Shown in pieces: positions 8,989-18,857 of a stretch of 55,477 bases of DNA (positions are counted from its first letter, which is position 1; every line of letters starts with the position of its first letter). Source of the stretch: Arcticibacter eurypsychrophilus (GTDB lineage: Bacteria > Bacteroidota > Bacteroidia > Sphingobacteriales > Sphingobacteriaceae); contig NZ_MDFN01000034.1 in assembly GCF_001730525.1 (NCBI RefSeq), forward strand, positions 1 through 55,477, written 5' to 3'. The position numbers and the translations under genes are program-made. A model generated the notes under the pieces. The model was not told the DNA's origin. It ran no database searches and worked only from the letters and a program-made list of their open reading frames with translations.

Positions 8989-9036
8989 TTACAACCATCT
9001 GCACTTTCAAATGTTTGAAAGTATTGATGGTTGTAA
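8989..9036. repeat. Long imperfect inverted repeat upstream of the AI-2E gene
   Basis: Arms TTACAACCAT (8989-8998) and ATGGTTGTAA (9027-9036) enclose ACTTTCAAA (9003-9011) and TTTGAAAGT (9014-9022), separated by 4-base bulges: a 10 + 9 bp hairpin. On the plus strand it is followed by a T6 run (9041-9046), as in a terminator, but no plus-strand gene precedes it. On the minus strand it would lie in the 5' leader of the AI-2E gene. Confidence 0.6.
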
Positions 9037-9218
9037 ATGGTTTTTTAATAAATTGTCGATGTCTACACTATCTTTTTATACCAGACTCCTTTCTGTATTT
9101 GAACTGAGACAACAGACTTTTCCAGAGAGGGACAACTGAAGCAAAGAAAACCTGCGTCAATTTTACGTTATTTCTCCGGAAATTTAATGTCTAGCCTGGT
9201 AAACAAACAACGCCCCAC

Positions 9219-10184
9219 TCACCCTTTTTTGAACGAAACCCGCTTGCCTATCAAAATATCTGAGATCAATTGCTTTGATTTTACGGCTTTAGCACCTGCA
9301 GTTGCCTGTTTACCGAACTTGGAATCAAGTCCCAGCATCAGGAGATTGCCTTTATAAAACATCTCTATAATCTTTTTCTCTCTGCCCGGATAGTTTAATG
9401 GTTGCCTATCTACCGCTTTTATAGGATAGTCAGAGGGGTTCTCGGATTGAAAAGCACCGATAATAGCACAGGGACTAAACTCTTTCCTATTTAGTAAGAC
9501 GCTTTCATTGGTTTGTTTAATCGTAGAGTAGAGCATCAGTGACATGCTTACCAATGCCAGACAATCTTCTGGGACCTTTTCTTTAAAAGTGATCATTTGT
9601 CCTTCACTGGTTTGATACCCTTCCAAGTCAACATCCTGAAAGCCCAGGTTTTCATAATACTCTTCCCTGAAGTTGAAGGCGACCAGCATTAAGCGGATCC
9701 GGTATTTCATATAGGCCCCGCTTGCCCCTTTTGGCCTTTTAATATCTGTTTGCGTGTTCAAAGAACCAAGGGTAACGCTAACCAAACCCTCAAAGCTTTT
9801 GCTTACCGAATGGCTCATCTGCAGCACTTCATGAAGTTTGCTGTTCGCATTAAAGTCCAAACCGTTCATTAAAGAAAGGTTGCCATCATGCAGATCCCTT
9901 TTTCCCTTCTTCCCACTTACATTATTGAGTATCGACCGGTACACCATTTGTGTACTTCTGTAAGCTGCCGTACCATCTTTAAAAAAATAAACCGACTCAA
10001 ATGCATTCCGGATGACTGCTGCTGCTGAACTGGAAAGTCCAAACTCAGTAGCGCTTCTGATGGTTTTTTCGGTTTGTTTAAATCTCTTTGCTTTGCCCTG
10101 AATGATATTCTTTCCTCGGTACTCCCGGTAAATCACCGAACCTGCGGTCCCATGTACTATTCCTCTCTTATCTATTGTAGCCAT
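9219..10184 (-). CDS. Bacteroidota hypothetical protein of unknown function
   Basis: A 321-residue soluble protein without signal peptide or membrane helix. The N-terminus (GTAGSVIYREYRGKNIIQGK) recalls lineage-specific Bacteroidota proteins that begin with a GxxGxxVxYxxxGxxxxRxK pattern (DUF6266-like), but I cannot name the family. It is basic at both ends (AKRFKQ; GKRVSFKKG) and has a central region (VSVTLGSLNTQTDIKRPKGA) that looks beta-rich. It stands alone, followed by no gene on its strand for 255 bases. The start ATG is the first in frame. Real coding seems likely from its length, and function is unknown. Confidence 0.6.
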   Translation of the reverse strand: MATIDKRGIVHGTAGSVIYREYRGKNIIQGKAKRFKQTEKTIRSATEFGLSSSAAAVIRNAFESVYFFKDGTAAYRSTQMVYRSILNNVSGKKGKRDLHDGNLSLMNGLDFNANSKLHEVLQMSHSVSKSFEGLVSVTLGSLNTQTDIKRPKGASGAYMKYRIRLMLVAFNFREEYYENLGFQDVDLEGYQTSEGQMITFKEKVPEDCLALVSMSLMLYSTIKQTNESVLLNRKEFSPCAIIGAFQSENPSDYPIKAVDRQPLNYPGREKKIIEMFYKGNLLMLGLDSKFGKQATAGAKAVKSKQLISDILIGKRVSFKKG

Positions 10185-10804
10185 ATCGTTAAAATTTATT
10201 TTACTAAAGGAACGATATAGGACTCAGACAAGCGAAAGGAAGACTAAATCTTCTTAAATCTTCTCTCATACAGCATATTCTTCCTGGATACGCAAATGAT
10301 TTATTATAAAGGGCTTAATAATATACGTTTAAGGACTCGAAAGCTAACCACTCAAAATCAGTTGATATTTTGAAACGGATGAGTTAATTTGTTAGAATTA
10401 AGATAACAAGATAACAGAGACAAAAAATCATATTGAAAGCAAATTAAAAACAGTATGTTTCCGATGGAAGTCCAACCTACACTAGCTACAGTCGGACTTA
10501 TACCGCTCTCATACTGCTAACTTTTTGGAATCTTTAATACGCAGGTAGTTCAATGTTACCTGTGTCTTGTCCGGAAAGATTACAAGAGCATGGTTATGCC
10601 ATACACGTTTATGAAACAAAATCATCTATCTCGAACCGTTTAAAATTCTTTATAGGTTACTCGAAAATACACTTTGCTCTGTAGTTACTGACAAAAATAG
10701 GAAGACCATTTTCCAATTAGATTAACAAACCCTTTACACCGATTAAACCAAAATTGTAATATCGTGTCATAACCCCTGTTTTGTGATTTTAATCTTTCTG
10801 ATAC
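10185..10804. other. Gene-free stretch
   Basis: Nothing recognisable. Short frames exist, for example 43 codons from ATG 10553 on the plus strand (MLPVSCPERLQEHGYAIHVY...), but none has a supported start or a family. Composition is ordinary for the window. Confidence 0.5.
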
Positions 10805-10818
10805 ATGACCTGCGTCAT
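10805..10818 (+). promoter_or_regulatory. Crp/Fnr-like operator palindrome
   Basis: A perfect inverted repeat, ATGAC-CTGC-GTCAT. Its half-site spacing (5-4-5) is that of Crp/Fnr/HcpR-family sites. The centre is about 41.5 bases before the start predicted from the TACTTTTG box at 10840, the classical class II activator position. Which regulator binds is not known. Confidence 0.5.
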
Positions 10819-10839
10819 TTCAATAAGGATTTCATGCAG

Positions 10840-10847
10840 TACTTTTG
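10840..10847 (+). promoter_or_regulatory. Bacteroidota-type -7 promoter element
   Basis: TACTTTTG matches the TAnnTTTG consensus of Bacteroidota sigma-ABfr promoters. The transcript would begin near 10853. No clear TTTG -33 element is seen at the usual distance, which fits a promoter depending on an activator at the adjacent palindrome. Confidence 0.5.
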
Positions 10848-10852
10848 TATTG

Positions 10853-10995
10853 ATTAATAACAGAGATCATATTCATCTTAACACAGCGATCACCATTTGG
10901 TCATGCTAGTTTAAAGATTCGAAAATAAAATTGCTTTGAGTTTGAGTTTGTTGATAAGTAGCCGGCACTAATTAGTTAGAGCCGGCTTTCTTTTT
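10853..10995 (+). ncRNA. Candidate small RNA (about 140 nt)
   Basis: A promoter box (10840-10847) and a rho-independent terminator (10960-10995) bracket about 140 bases containing no open frame longer than a few codons (the ATG in GGTCATGCTAG gives M-L-V-stop). A small stem, ACCATTTGGT, lies near the middle. No known RNA family is recognised. The two ends are visible in the sequence; that the product is an RNA is inference. Confidence 0.4.
10960..10995 (+). terminator. Rho-independent terminator
   Basis: Stem AGCCGGC (10960-10966) pairs with GCCGGCT (10981-10987), then TTTCTTTTT. The loop itself holds the palindrome ACTAATTAGT. It is oriented for plus-strand transcription, where no protein gene precedes it. 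Confidence 0.75.
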
Positions 10996-11059
10996 ATATG
11001 ACAGAATCGCATCTTAACCAGATCACTGTCAATATACATTTGACCGAGGACACTAAAAA

Positions 11060-11122
11060 TTTCATAGCGGGAACCTTAACGCTTCAAAAATAGATCCTAA
11101 AAGCTTCAGAAATAGGTCCCTA
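11060..11122. repeat. Iterated terminal repeats, probable IS21-type element end
   Basis: Read on the minus strand there are three spaced copies of a GG(G)ATCTATTTTTGAAGC-like unit: 11120-11103 (GGGACCTATTTCTGAAGC), 11097-11081 (GGATCTATTTTTGAAGC) and a weaker one at 11075-11060 (GGTTCCCGCTATGAAA). Several short transposase-binding repeats at one end are typical of IS21-family elements. No istA or istB gene is present, so this would be a solo end. The apt stop codon (11122-11120) overlaps the outermost unit. Confidence 0.4.
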
Positions 11123-11647
11123 ATATGTTGTTAAACTGATAATATTGGAAGAGTAGGGTAACAATTTTTCTTCACCATTCAAAAAGCCTAGAGTAATCAC
11201 AAAGCCAAAACCAGCAACCATACCCCCTAGTTCAAGTATAAGTTCGGAAGCGGCCGCAGCTGTACCTCCTGTAGCAAGTAAATCATCATGAACAAACACC
11301 CTGCTTCCAGGCTCAAATGCATCGGTATGAATTTCAATCGTAGCGGTTCCATATTCCAATTCATAAGATTTGGTCACAATAGAAAACGGAAGTTTCCCAG
11401 GTTTCCTAACTGGTACAAAAGGTTTGTTGAGCTTGTTAGCCAGCATCAATCCAAAAAGGAACCCCCTGCTCTCTACTCCGGCAATCACATCAATATCCAG
11501 ATGAGCCAGTTTTTCAGCAAAAGCATCTACAATTTCAGTACACAGGGCCGGGTCCTTAAATATAGGCGTTACGTCCTTAAATACTATTCCCGGCTTCGGA
11601 AAATCATAAATATCCCTTACAACAGATTGAATCTTTTTACTGATCAT
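11120..11647 (-). CDS. apt: Adenine phosphoribosyltransferase
   Basis: Makes AMP from adenine and phosphoribosyl pyrophosphate in cytosolic purine salvage. The 175 residues match the family length. FPKPGIVFKDVTPIFKDP and VAGVESRGFLFG-type strand motifs (here IAGVESRGFLFG) are present, and the PRPP-binding loop reads VFVHDDLLATGGTAAAA. The C-terminus LPYSSNIISLTTY is complete even though the stop codon lies in a repeat array that looks like a transposon end. The start ATG overlaps the upstream helix-hairpin-helix gene by four bases (ATGA), so the two are probably translationally coupled. Confidence 0.96.
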   Translation of the reverse strand: MISKKIQSVVRDIYDFPKPGIVFKDVTPIFKDPALCTEIVDAFAEKLAHLDIDVIAGVESRGFLFGLMLANKLNKPFVPVRKPGKLPFSIVTKSYELEYGTATIEIHTDAFEPGSRVFVHDDLLATGGTAAAASELILELGGMVAGFGFVITLGFLNGEEKLLPYSSNIISLTTY

Positions 11648-12654
11648 TGGAAAATTAAATAAGGTGCAATTTTAAGCAAAATTTCAGAGTTAAGAATGCT
11701 TATCTGCCTCAAATCGTCTATTGAATGATATTCTCCATGCTGCTTCTTATACTGAATTAAGGCATTGATTTGTTTGTAACTGAAATAGGGAATCTTTTTT
11801 AAGTCCTCAAATGTAGCCGTATTGATATTGATCTGATGCAGGGATACTTGGTCCACGCGTACCTGGTTCTTTATTTCAGCATACTTCAGGGAGTCAATAC
11901 CGAAAATCTCCCGCAGCTGCTCCTTGGAATGGAATCCACCTAACCTGTTTCTATATTTAGCAATGCGAAGAGCCAGCACTGGTCCGATCCCTATTATATC
12001 AACTAACTGAGCAGAGTCTGCAGCATTTAATTCAATAACCCTCAGTTCACGTTTTACATACTGGGGATAACTTTTCTTGACGAAATGGTAATCAGGATTA
12101 GTTTTTGATCCTGTATAATCATTCTTTTTAAAAGAGGCGTTCGGAAATGAGGTTTCGGGAATCCGTATATACGGCTCGAGATGATCATATTCATAAGCTG
12201 AAAGGGAGTAGATCTTCTTCAGATCTTCCTTCTTCCGAAAGCTTCCACCCTTATCTTCATAATGATGAATGACCTGGACCTGTTTTTCGGACAGCCCCAG
12301 TTTCTTCCAGTCTGCTGTGGCTAGCTGATTGGGGTTAAAAAGAAAATACTGTGCTTTTATACGCGATCCGGAGGGGCCTGTAACCCCAGAATGGGTATAA
12401 GAGTGAGAATTACTATAGGAAGAATGATTATACCCTGGCGAATTTGGATACGATGAATTTGGATTGCCTGTGGAAGACTCACTGACTGTTTCAGCAAATT
12501 TGGAATAGTCCGAAAAATGATAAACAACAGGCGACTGGACTGCAGCATACACCCAGGGGAATAAAGCAACTAAACAAATAAGAATACATAGAACCAATAA
12601 TCCGTTTTGCTCCTTCTTTGTGAAACCAAAAAATGCATTTAACCACTTTTTCAA
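11644..12654 (-). CDS. Membrane-anchored helix-hairpin-helix (ComEA-like) protein
   Basis: An N-terminal transmembrane helix (about residues 18-38, NGLLVLCILICLVALFPWVY), a Ser/Asn/Tyr/His/Pro-rich low-complexity linker (about 60-95), then at least three helix-hairpin-helix units: near 105-165 (LGLSEKQVQVIHHYEDKGG), 205-265 (LNAADSAQLVDIIGIGPVLA) and 270-335 (ININTATFEDLKKIPYFSY). HHH repeats of this kind bind DNA without sequence specificity, as in ComEA of DNA uptake, so an envelope-side or membrane-tethered DNA-binding role is plausible but not shown. It overlaps apt by four bases. A TATGTTTG promoter box lies 31 bases before the ATG. Confidence 0.8.
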   Translation of the reverse strand: MKKWLNAFFGFTKKEQNGLLVLCILICLVALFPWVYAAVQSPVVYHFSDYSKFAETVSESSTGNPNSSYPNSPGYNHSSYSNSHSYTHSGVTGPSGSRIKAQYFLFNPNQLATADWKKLGLSEKQVQVIHHYEDKGGSFRKKEDLKKIYSLSAYEYDHLEPYIRIPETSFPNASFKKNDYTGSKTNPDYHFVKKSYPQYVKRELRVIELNAADSAQLVDIIGIGPVLALRIAKYRNRLGGFHSKEQLREIFGIDSLKYAEIKNQVRVDQVSLHQININTATFEDLKKIPYFSYKQINALIQYKKQHGEYHSIDDLRQISILNSEILLKIAPYLIFQ

Positions 12655-12684
12655 TTCTCCTGTATTTATACTGTTTAGTCAGTA

Positions 12685-12692
12685 CAAACATA
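12685..12692 (-). promoter_or_regulatory. TAnnTTTG promoter box for the HHH-apt pair
   Basis: TATGTTTG on the minus strand matches the Bacteroidota -7 consensus. The predicted start is near 12679, giving a leader of about 25 bases before the ATG at 12654. No strong -33 element is visible. Confidence 0.45.
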
Positions 12693-12736
12693 AGACCTTG
12701 AAAGCCGCGAGAAAAAAACTTAAGAAATTTATTCAA

Positions 12737-13075
12737 TTAAACTAAGAAATCTTCCCTTGGAGGGCTGAAACAATCGATCAACACACCGGGTTCCAGACAA
12801 AGGCAACCGTGAATAACATGAGGGGGGATATAATAACCGTCACCTTCCCGGATGATTTTACGCTCATCGCCAATAGTCATTTCGAATGAGCCACTGGCCA
12901 CATAGGTTGTTTGAGAATGGTGATGCTCATGAAGCGTACCGATACTGCCGGCTTCAAACTTCACTTTAACCAACATTACTTTATCATCATGACCGAACAT
13001 TTGCCTTTGAATACCTTCGCCAGCGTTTTCCCAAGCGATATCCTGGGCAAACTGATAAACTTCACTATGTATCAT
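12737..13075 (-). CDS. KdgF-like cupin
   Basis: A 112-residue single-domain cupin. Metal-binding motif 1 reads HEHHHSQTTYVASGSFEM and motif 2 GDGYYIPPHVIHG. The C-terminal GVLIDCFSPPREDFL is a signature of the KdgF group, which linearises 4,5-unsaturated uronates from pectin or alginate breakdown. No polysaccharide-degradation gene lies nearby, so that role is only a family-based guess. The gene stands alone between the HHH protein and obgE. Confidence 0.8.
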   Translation of the reverse strand: MIHSEVYQFAQDIAWENAGEGIQRQMFGHDDKVMLVKVKFEAGSIGTLHEHHHSQTTYVASGSFEMTIGDERKIIREGDGYYIPPHVIHGCLCLEPGVLIDCFSPPREDFLV

Positions 13076-13159
13076 ATCTATTTATATTAAAACATGTATT
13101 TCCATTTACAACGAGATGGATGAAGCCATGTTTGTTTTTGTTAAAGAATAAATAAACAA

Positions 13160-14152
13160 TTAGACAATGGATTTCCAGAGCAAATCTTTCAATTCCTGAA
13201 TTCCTTTTTGCGCTACAGCAGAAATAAACACATAAGGCAGATCAGGAACCTCCTTAGTCATTTCGGCTACAAGTTCTTCGTCGAGCAAATCCGACTTACT
13301 GATGGCCAGTATCCGGGGTTTATGCATCAGTTCCGGATTGTAATCTTCCAGTTCAGCAAGTAAGATATTATATTCTTCGGTGATTGTACGCTTAGTATCA
13401 GCAGGAACCATAAAGAGCAATACCGAATTTCGTTCGATATGGCGCAAAAAGCGGAGGCCCAATCCCTTTCCTTTAGAAGCACCTTCAATTATTCCCGGTA
13501 TATCGGCCATGACAAAGGAACGATTATCACGATAAGCTACGATACCCAGATTAGGCACTAATGTGGTAAATTCATAATCTGCTATTTCAGGTTTAGCTGC
13601 CGATACGACAGATAGAAGGGTTGACTTTCCAACATTAGGAAAACCTACAAGACCTACATCTGCCAAAACTTTCAATTCCAGAATAACCCACTCTTCTTTA
13701 CCTGCTTCGCCCGGTTGTGCGTAACGGGGAGTTTGATTGGTTGGCGTTTTAAAATGTGCGTTACCTTGTCCGCCGCGACCACCTTTGGTTAAAATTTCAG
13801 TTTGTCCATCAGTTGTAATCTCATATAAGATTTCACCGGTTTCCGAATCCCTGGCTATGGTTCCTAAAGGAACTTCCAACCATTCGTCCCTACCCGTTTT
13901 ACCACTGCTTAATGAACTCGATCCGGAGTCTCCGTCACCTGCAATAACGTGTTTACGATATTTTAGGTGAAGCATAGTCCACAGCTGGCTATTGCCCTTT
14001 AACATTACATGTCCCCCTCGTCCACCATCTCCACCATCCGGTCCCCCTTTCGAGGTCAGGATATCCCGGTGTAAATGAGCAGAGCCTCCACCACCACGAC
14101 CAGAGCGACAACATATCTTCACATAATCAACAAAGTTGGATCCCTGGGACAT
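13160..14152 (-). CDS. obgE: GTPase Obg/CgtA
   Basis: An essential ribosome-associated GTPase acting in 50S assembly and stress signalling. The glycine-rich Obg fold fills residues 1-158 ([26 protein letters not shown]), and the G domain follows: G1 [10 protein letters not shown]3 [11 protein letters not shown]4 SKSD, G5 ISAVA. It lacks the optional C-terminal OCT domain, as in many Bacteroidota, and at 330 residues is complete. It lies 27 bases after adk on the same strand, so the two probably form an operon. Confidence 0.97.
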   Translation of the reverse strand: MSQGSNFVDYVKICCRSGRGGGGSAHLHRDILTSKGGPDGGDGGRGGHVMLKGNSQLWTMLHLKYRKHVIAGDGDSGSSSLSSGKTGRDEWLEVPLGTIARDSETGEILYEITTDGQTEILTKGGRGGQGNAHFKTPTNQTPRYAQPGEAGKEEWVILELKVLADVGLVGFPNVGKSTLLSVVSAAKPEIADYEFTTLVPNLGIVAYRDNRSFVMADIPGIIEGASKGKGLGLRFLRHIERNSVLLFMVPADTKRTITEEYNILLAELEDYNPELMHKPRILAISKSDLLDEELVAEMTKEVPDLPYVFISAVAQKGIQELKDLLWKSIV

Positions 14153-14179
14153 ATAAATTCAGTTTATGAAAACTATTAT

Positions 14180-14755
14180 TTAATTAAAGCTATTAGTAAC
14201 CGCTGCGATAGAAGCAAAAATTTCATCAATGCTTCCGATGCCGTTCACACTTTGAAATTTGTTCTGTGCTTTATAAAAGTTAGCAACAGGAGCGGTTTTA
14301 TTATTGTACTCTTCAATACGTTTACTGATTATCTCAGGATTCGCATCATCGGGTCTTCCAGATTCTTTTCCACGTAATAAAAGACGTTTCTTAAGTTCCT
14401 CGTTATCCACAATCAATGCAATCATGCCTGAAATAGCGGTATGCTTAGTTTCAAGAAGAATATCTAAAGCTTCAGCCTGTGCTACCGTACGTGGGAAACC
14501 ATCAAAAATAAATCCGTTGGCTCCTTTATTGGAATCAAGCTTATTACTGATCATACCAATAACAACCGCATCCGGCACAAGAACACCCTGATCCATTAGC
14601 TTTTTAGCTTCTAGTCCTAATTCAGTACCTTGTGTGATTTCATTTCTTAGAATGTCTCCTGTGGATAGGTGTACAAGCTGATATTTTTCAATAAGCTTTT
14701 GGGATTGGGTTCCCTTACCGGCTCCCGGAGGGCCAAATAATACGAGATTTAGCAT
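14180..14755 (-). CDS. adk: Adenylate kinase (short-lid form)
   Basis: Interconverts ATP + AMP and 2 ADP. P-loop GPPGAGKGTQ at residues 7-16, AMP-site DGFPRT, and RLLLRGKESGRPDDA where the LID is. At 191 residues it has the short LID of the small adenylate kinases, without the zinc-binding insertion. It is the promoter-proximal gene of adk-obgE. A terminator hairpin separates it from the upstream tRNA-Arg. Confidence 0.97.
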   Translation of the reverse strand: MLNLVLFGPPGAGKGTQSQKLIEKYQLVHLSTGDILRNEITQGTELGLEAKKLMDQGVLVPDAVVIGMISNKLDSNKGANGFIFDGFPRTVAQAEALDILLETKHTAISGMIALIVDNEELKKRLLLRGKESGRPDDANPEIISKRIEEYNNKTAPVANFYKAQNKFQSVNGIGSIDEIFASIAAVTNSFN

Positions 14756-14775
14756 CTGGGTTATTTTTAAATTTT

Positions 14776-14806
14776 AAAAGCCTCTCCGTTAATCGAAAAG
14801 GCTTTT
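14776..14806 (-). terminator. Hairpin after tRNA-Arg
   Basis: AAAAGCCT (14776-14783) pairs with AGGCTTTT (14799-14806). On the minus strand it follows the tRNA and leads into AAAATTTAAAAATAA, so it is a weak intrinsic terminator or processing hairpin between the tRNA and adk. Confidence 0.55.
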
Positions 14807-14817
14807 GAATTTGATTG

Positions 14818-14891
14818 TGGACTTAGAGGGAGTCGAACCCCCAACCTCCTGATCCGTAGTCAGGTGCTCTATCCAATTAAGCTATAAGTCC
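14818..14891 (-). tRNA. tRNA-Arg (anticodon ACG)
   Basis: A full cloverleaf: acceptor GGACTTA/TAAGTCC with discriminator A; D arm GCTT/GAGC with AATTGGATA; anticodon stem CCTGA/TCAGG with loop CTACGGA (anticodon ACG, read as ICG for CGN codons); T arm GGGGG-TTCGACT-CCCTC. The 3' CCA is not encoded, as is usual for Bacteroidota. Confidence 0.95.
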
Positions 14892-14946
14892 CTTCGCTAA
14901 TGGAATGCAAAGATAGAAGTTCTTTCTATAATCCCTAAATAAAATT

Positions 14947-14980
14947 CAAAAAACGAGGCTTTAAATTAATAAAACCTCGT
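14947..14980 (-). terminator. Rho-independent terminator of the peroxiredoxin-floA unit
   Basis: On the minus strand ACGAGG (14980-14975) pairs with CCTCGT (14958-14953), followed by a T-run to 14947. It lies 40 bases after the floA stop codon. Confidence 0.75.
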
Positions 14981-15019
14981 AATGAATTAATTATCAAAGC
15001 ACTACAGGCAGTATAATAG

Positions 15020-16009
15020 TTATTGAGGATTATGAGATGGGCCTTTACCCGGTTTGGATATGGATTCTCTCATGTCGGTATCCGACTTAAGATTCTCTAA
15101 TTTGTAATAATCCATGATACCCAGGTTACCTGAACGGAAAGCTTCGGCAATGGCCAGGGGCAACTGCGCCTCTGCTTCAATAACTTTAGCTCTGGCTTCC
15201 TGTGCTTTAGACCGCATTTCCTGTTCCGAAGCAACAGCCATTGCCCTACGCTCTTCAGCACGTGCGTTAGCCACCTTTAAATCAGCTTCAGCCTGATCGG
15301 TTTGCAATTTGGCACCAATATTTTCACCAATATCAATATCAGCGATATCAATGGATAGGATTTCGAATGCAGTTCCACTATCCAGACCTTTACCTAATAC
15401 GGTCTTGGATATGCGATCCGGGTTTTCAAGTACTTCTTTATGGTTCACTGCAGAACCGATCGTAGTTACGATACCTTCGCCTACACGGGCCAGAATAGTT
15501 TCCTCTCCTGCCCCACCTACCAGCTGGTTGATATTGGCACGAACGGTAACTCTTGCTTTAGCAATTAACTGAATTCCATCTTTCGCTACCGCGGCTACCG
15601 GAGGGGTATTAATTACGCGAGGATTAACAGATAACTGCACAGCGTCAAATACATCCCTGCCAGCCAGGTCAATGGCAGTAGCCAGTTTAAATGTTAGTGG
15701 AATGTTGGCTTTATCAGCCGAAATAAGTGCTTTAATCACATTATTCACGTTTCCTCCTGCCAGAAAGTGGGTTTCAATTTCATTAGAGGAGATGTTAAGA
15801 CCCGCTTTCGTGGAGATGATCATAGCATTGGTGACCAATGAAGGCGGAACTTTACGCAAACGCATCAGAAACAAGTTAAGAAGACTAATCTTCACCCCTG
15901 ATAATTGCGCAGTAAACCATAAGTTCACCGGCAAAAGGTATAGGAAAAAGAATAGCGCTGCTACAATTCCTACTATTACCATTATTAATTGAACGTTATT
16001 AGGATCCAT
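15020..16009 (-). CDS. floA: Flotillin-like protein FloA
   Basis: A 329-residue membrane scaffold protein of functional membrane microdomains. An N-terminal hydrophobic hairpin (residues 7-30, [20 protein letters not shown]) is followed by the conserved [20 protein letters not shown], a prohibitin-like domain ([20 protein letters not shown]) and an Ala/Glu-rich coiled coil (about 225-290, [20 protein letters not shown]). The C-terminus [14 protein letters not shown] is a flexible tail. It follows the peroxiredoxin gene by 9 bases and was probably co-transcribed with it. Partner proteins cannot be inferred. Confidence 0.95.
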   Translation of the reverse strand: MDPNNVQLIMVIVGIVAALFFFLYLLPVNLWFTAQLSGVKISLLNLFLMRLRKVPPSLVTNAMIISTKAGLNISSNEIETHFLAGGNVNNVIKALISADKANIPLTFKLATAIDLAGRDVFDAVQLSVNPRVINTPPVAAVAKDGIQLIAKARVTVRANINQLVGGAGEETILARVGEGIVTTIGSAVNHKEVLENPDRISKTVLGKGLDSGTAFEILSIDIADIDIGENIGAKLQTDQAEADLKVANARAEERRAMAVASEQEMRSKAQEARAKVIEAEAQLPLAIAEAFRSGNLGIMDYYKLENLKSDTDMRESISKPGKGPSHNPQ

Positions 16010-16018
16010 TTTTTATAA

Positions 16019-16483
16019 TTAATTAGTGATTGCTTTTTTGATTGCATCAAAATCTGGAAGTTCTGATGCGGCTTCCAAGACCTCTGCATATATAATAGTC
16101 TGATTTTCGTCGATAACAAATGCCGCTCTTTTAGCTACACCTTTTAGTCCGAACACAAAATCTTCATAATACGCACCGTATGCCTGTGAAGTTTCTTTGT
16201 TAAAATCAGATAATAACGGGAACTGGTAGTGGTTATCTTCCTTAAACTGTGCCAGAGTAAAAGGAGAATCGACAGAAATAGCCACAATCTCTGCTCCTAA
16301 CCCTTCATAATAGCCAAAAGAATCGCGCATCGTACAGAGTTGCTCGGTGCATACGCCGGTAAATGCCATAGGAAAGAAATGTATAATTAACTTTTTGGAA
16401 GAGTAATCGCTTAGAGAAACTTCTTTCAGCTCTGAGCTGAATAATTTAAAGTCGGGAGCCTTTTGTCCAGATGTTAATGCCAT
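16019..16483 (-). CDS. Peroxiredoxin (AhpC/TSA family)
   Basis: Reduces peroxides with a thiol. The active-site region FFPMAFTGVCTEQLCTMRD carries the peroxidatic Cys45 and a second Cys50; the CxxxxC arrangement resembles the AhpE/PrxQ-type group, where the second cysteine can be resolving. Thioredoxin-like fold; 154 residues, complete. It is encoded just before floA, perhaps in one transcript. The subgroup assignment is tentative. Confidence 0.92.
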   Translation of the reverse strand: MALTSGQKAPDFKLFSSELKEVSLSDYSSKKLIIHFFPMAFTGVCTEQLCTMRDSFGYYEGLGAEIVAISVDSPFTLAQFKEDNHYQFPLLSDFNKETSQAYGAYYEDFVFGLKGVAKRAAFVIDENQTIIYAEVLEAASELPDFDAIKKAITN

Positions 16484-16623
16484 AATAAAAATTCAATATA
16501 AGGATGAGCAGTTTGATAAATTGACTCTGGCTAATATAGGTAAATTTATATATGGAGTAAGATATAATACAACAATGATACATCGTAAATTGATGTTTCA
16601 GAAGAATATAAATGAGGAAAGGG

Positions 16624-16878
16624 TTAAGCTTTTTTTACGGATGGATTTTTTTTTACAGTTCCGAATAAGGCGACTAAAAGTATCACAATGGAAGTAACAA
16701 TAGCCAACACCCATGGTTCATTATACCATGCGTATGAAAAAGAAGTAAATGTGCTGTCAGGAGATTTTCCAATATCCGGATAAAAAGATTGTATTTGAAG
16801 AACCAACAGCCCCAAAAACAAATAAAAACAAGTAAATAATATAAACGCTTTATCTCTTATTAATTCTTTCCACTTCAT
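16624..16878 (-). CDS. Small membrane protein, unknown
   Basis: 84 residues with two predicted transmembrane helices (about 12-29, FILFTCFYLFLGLLVLQI, and 54-75, EPWVLAIVTSIVILLVALFG) joined by a short loop with a tryptophan-containing YAWYNEPW, and a basic C-terminus (VKKNPSVKKA). No family recognised. It sits alone upstream of the divergent atpD. A real gene on length, hydropathy and the ATG start. Confidence 0.55.
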   Translation of the reverse strand: MKWKELIRDKAFILFTCFYLFLGLLVLQIQSFYPDIGKSPDSTFTSFSYAWYNEPWVLAIVTSIVILLVALFGTVKKNPSVKKA

Positions 16879-17059
16879 TGTTTATATGCTATACTTTTGC
16901 ATTTAGAACACCCAAAAAAAAGATAGGTTTTAATAAAAAAGCATTAACTGTTACCTCTTAAAAAACTTTTGAGTGAAGTCATTTTATTTTCAAAGATTAA
17001 AACGTATTATTGCACACCCAAAAATGAGACCAAAAACGGGCTTAAACATTGATTAATAA

Positions 17060-18583
<1,524 letters not shown>

Positions 18584-18591
18584 TTGCAATT

Positions 18592-18837
18592 ATGACATTA
18601 GAAATCTTAACACCAGATCAAACTGTATATAAAGGGGAGGTTACCTCTGTAACTGTTCCCGGTGCACTTGGTTCTTTTGAAGTACTTAATAATCACGCTC
18701 CGATAATTTCTATTCTGGAAGATGGAAAAGTTATCATCCGAGAAGGTAAGACCGAACAAATCTATCAGATTAAAGGTGGTGTAGTTGAAGTCATAGATAA
18801 CAAAGTTATTGTTCTCGCTGAAGGAGTGGTTACCTAA
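18592..18837 (+). CDS. atpC: F1 ATP synthase subunit epsilon, short form
   Basis: Only 81 residues: the N-terminal beta-sandwich is complete (LEILTPDQTVYKGEVTSVTV, GALGSFEVLNNHAPIIS, GGVVEVIDNKVIVLAEG), but the C-terminal two-helix inhibitory domain is absent. Short epsilon subunits of this kind are known in Bacteroidota and are not truncated genes. Without the helices the usual ATP-hydrolysis brake is probably missing. It lies eight bases after atpD and is the last gene of the transcript. Confidence 0.95.
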   Translation: MTLEILTPDQTVYKGEVTSVTVPGALGSFEVLNNHAPIISILEDGKVIIREGKTEQIYQIKGGVVEVIDNKVIVLAEGVVT

Positions 18838-18857
18838 GTTTCTTCCCTGAAATAACA

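Noticed and set aside
10553-10684. Small plus-strand frame of 43 codons
   Set aside because: No promoter, start context or similarity; length is expected by chance in AT-rich DNA.
18592-18837. Truncated atpC
   Set aside because: Short epsilon subunits without the C-terminal helices are normal in this phylum; the gene is followed by an orderly terminator.
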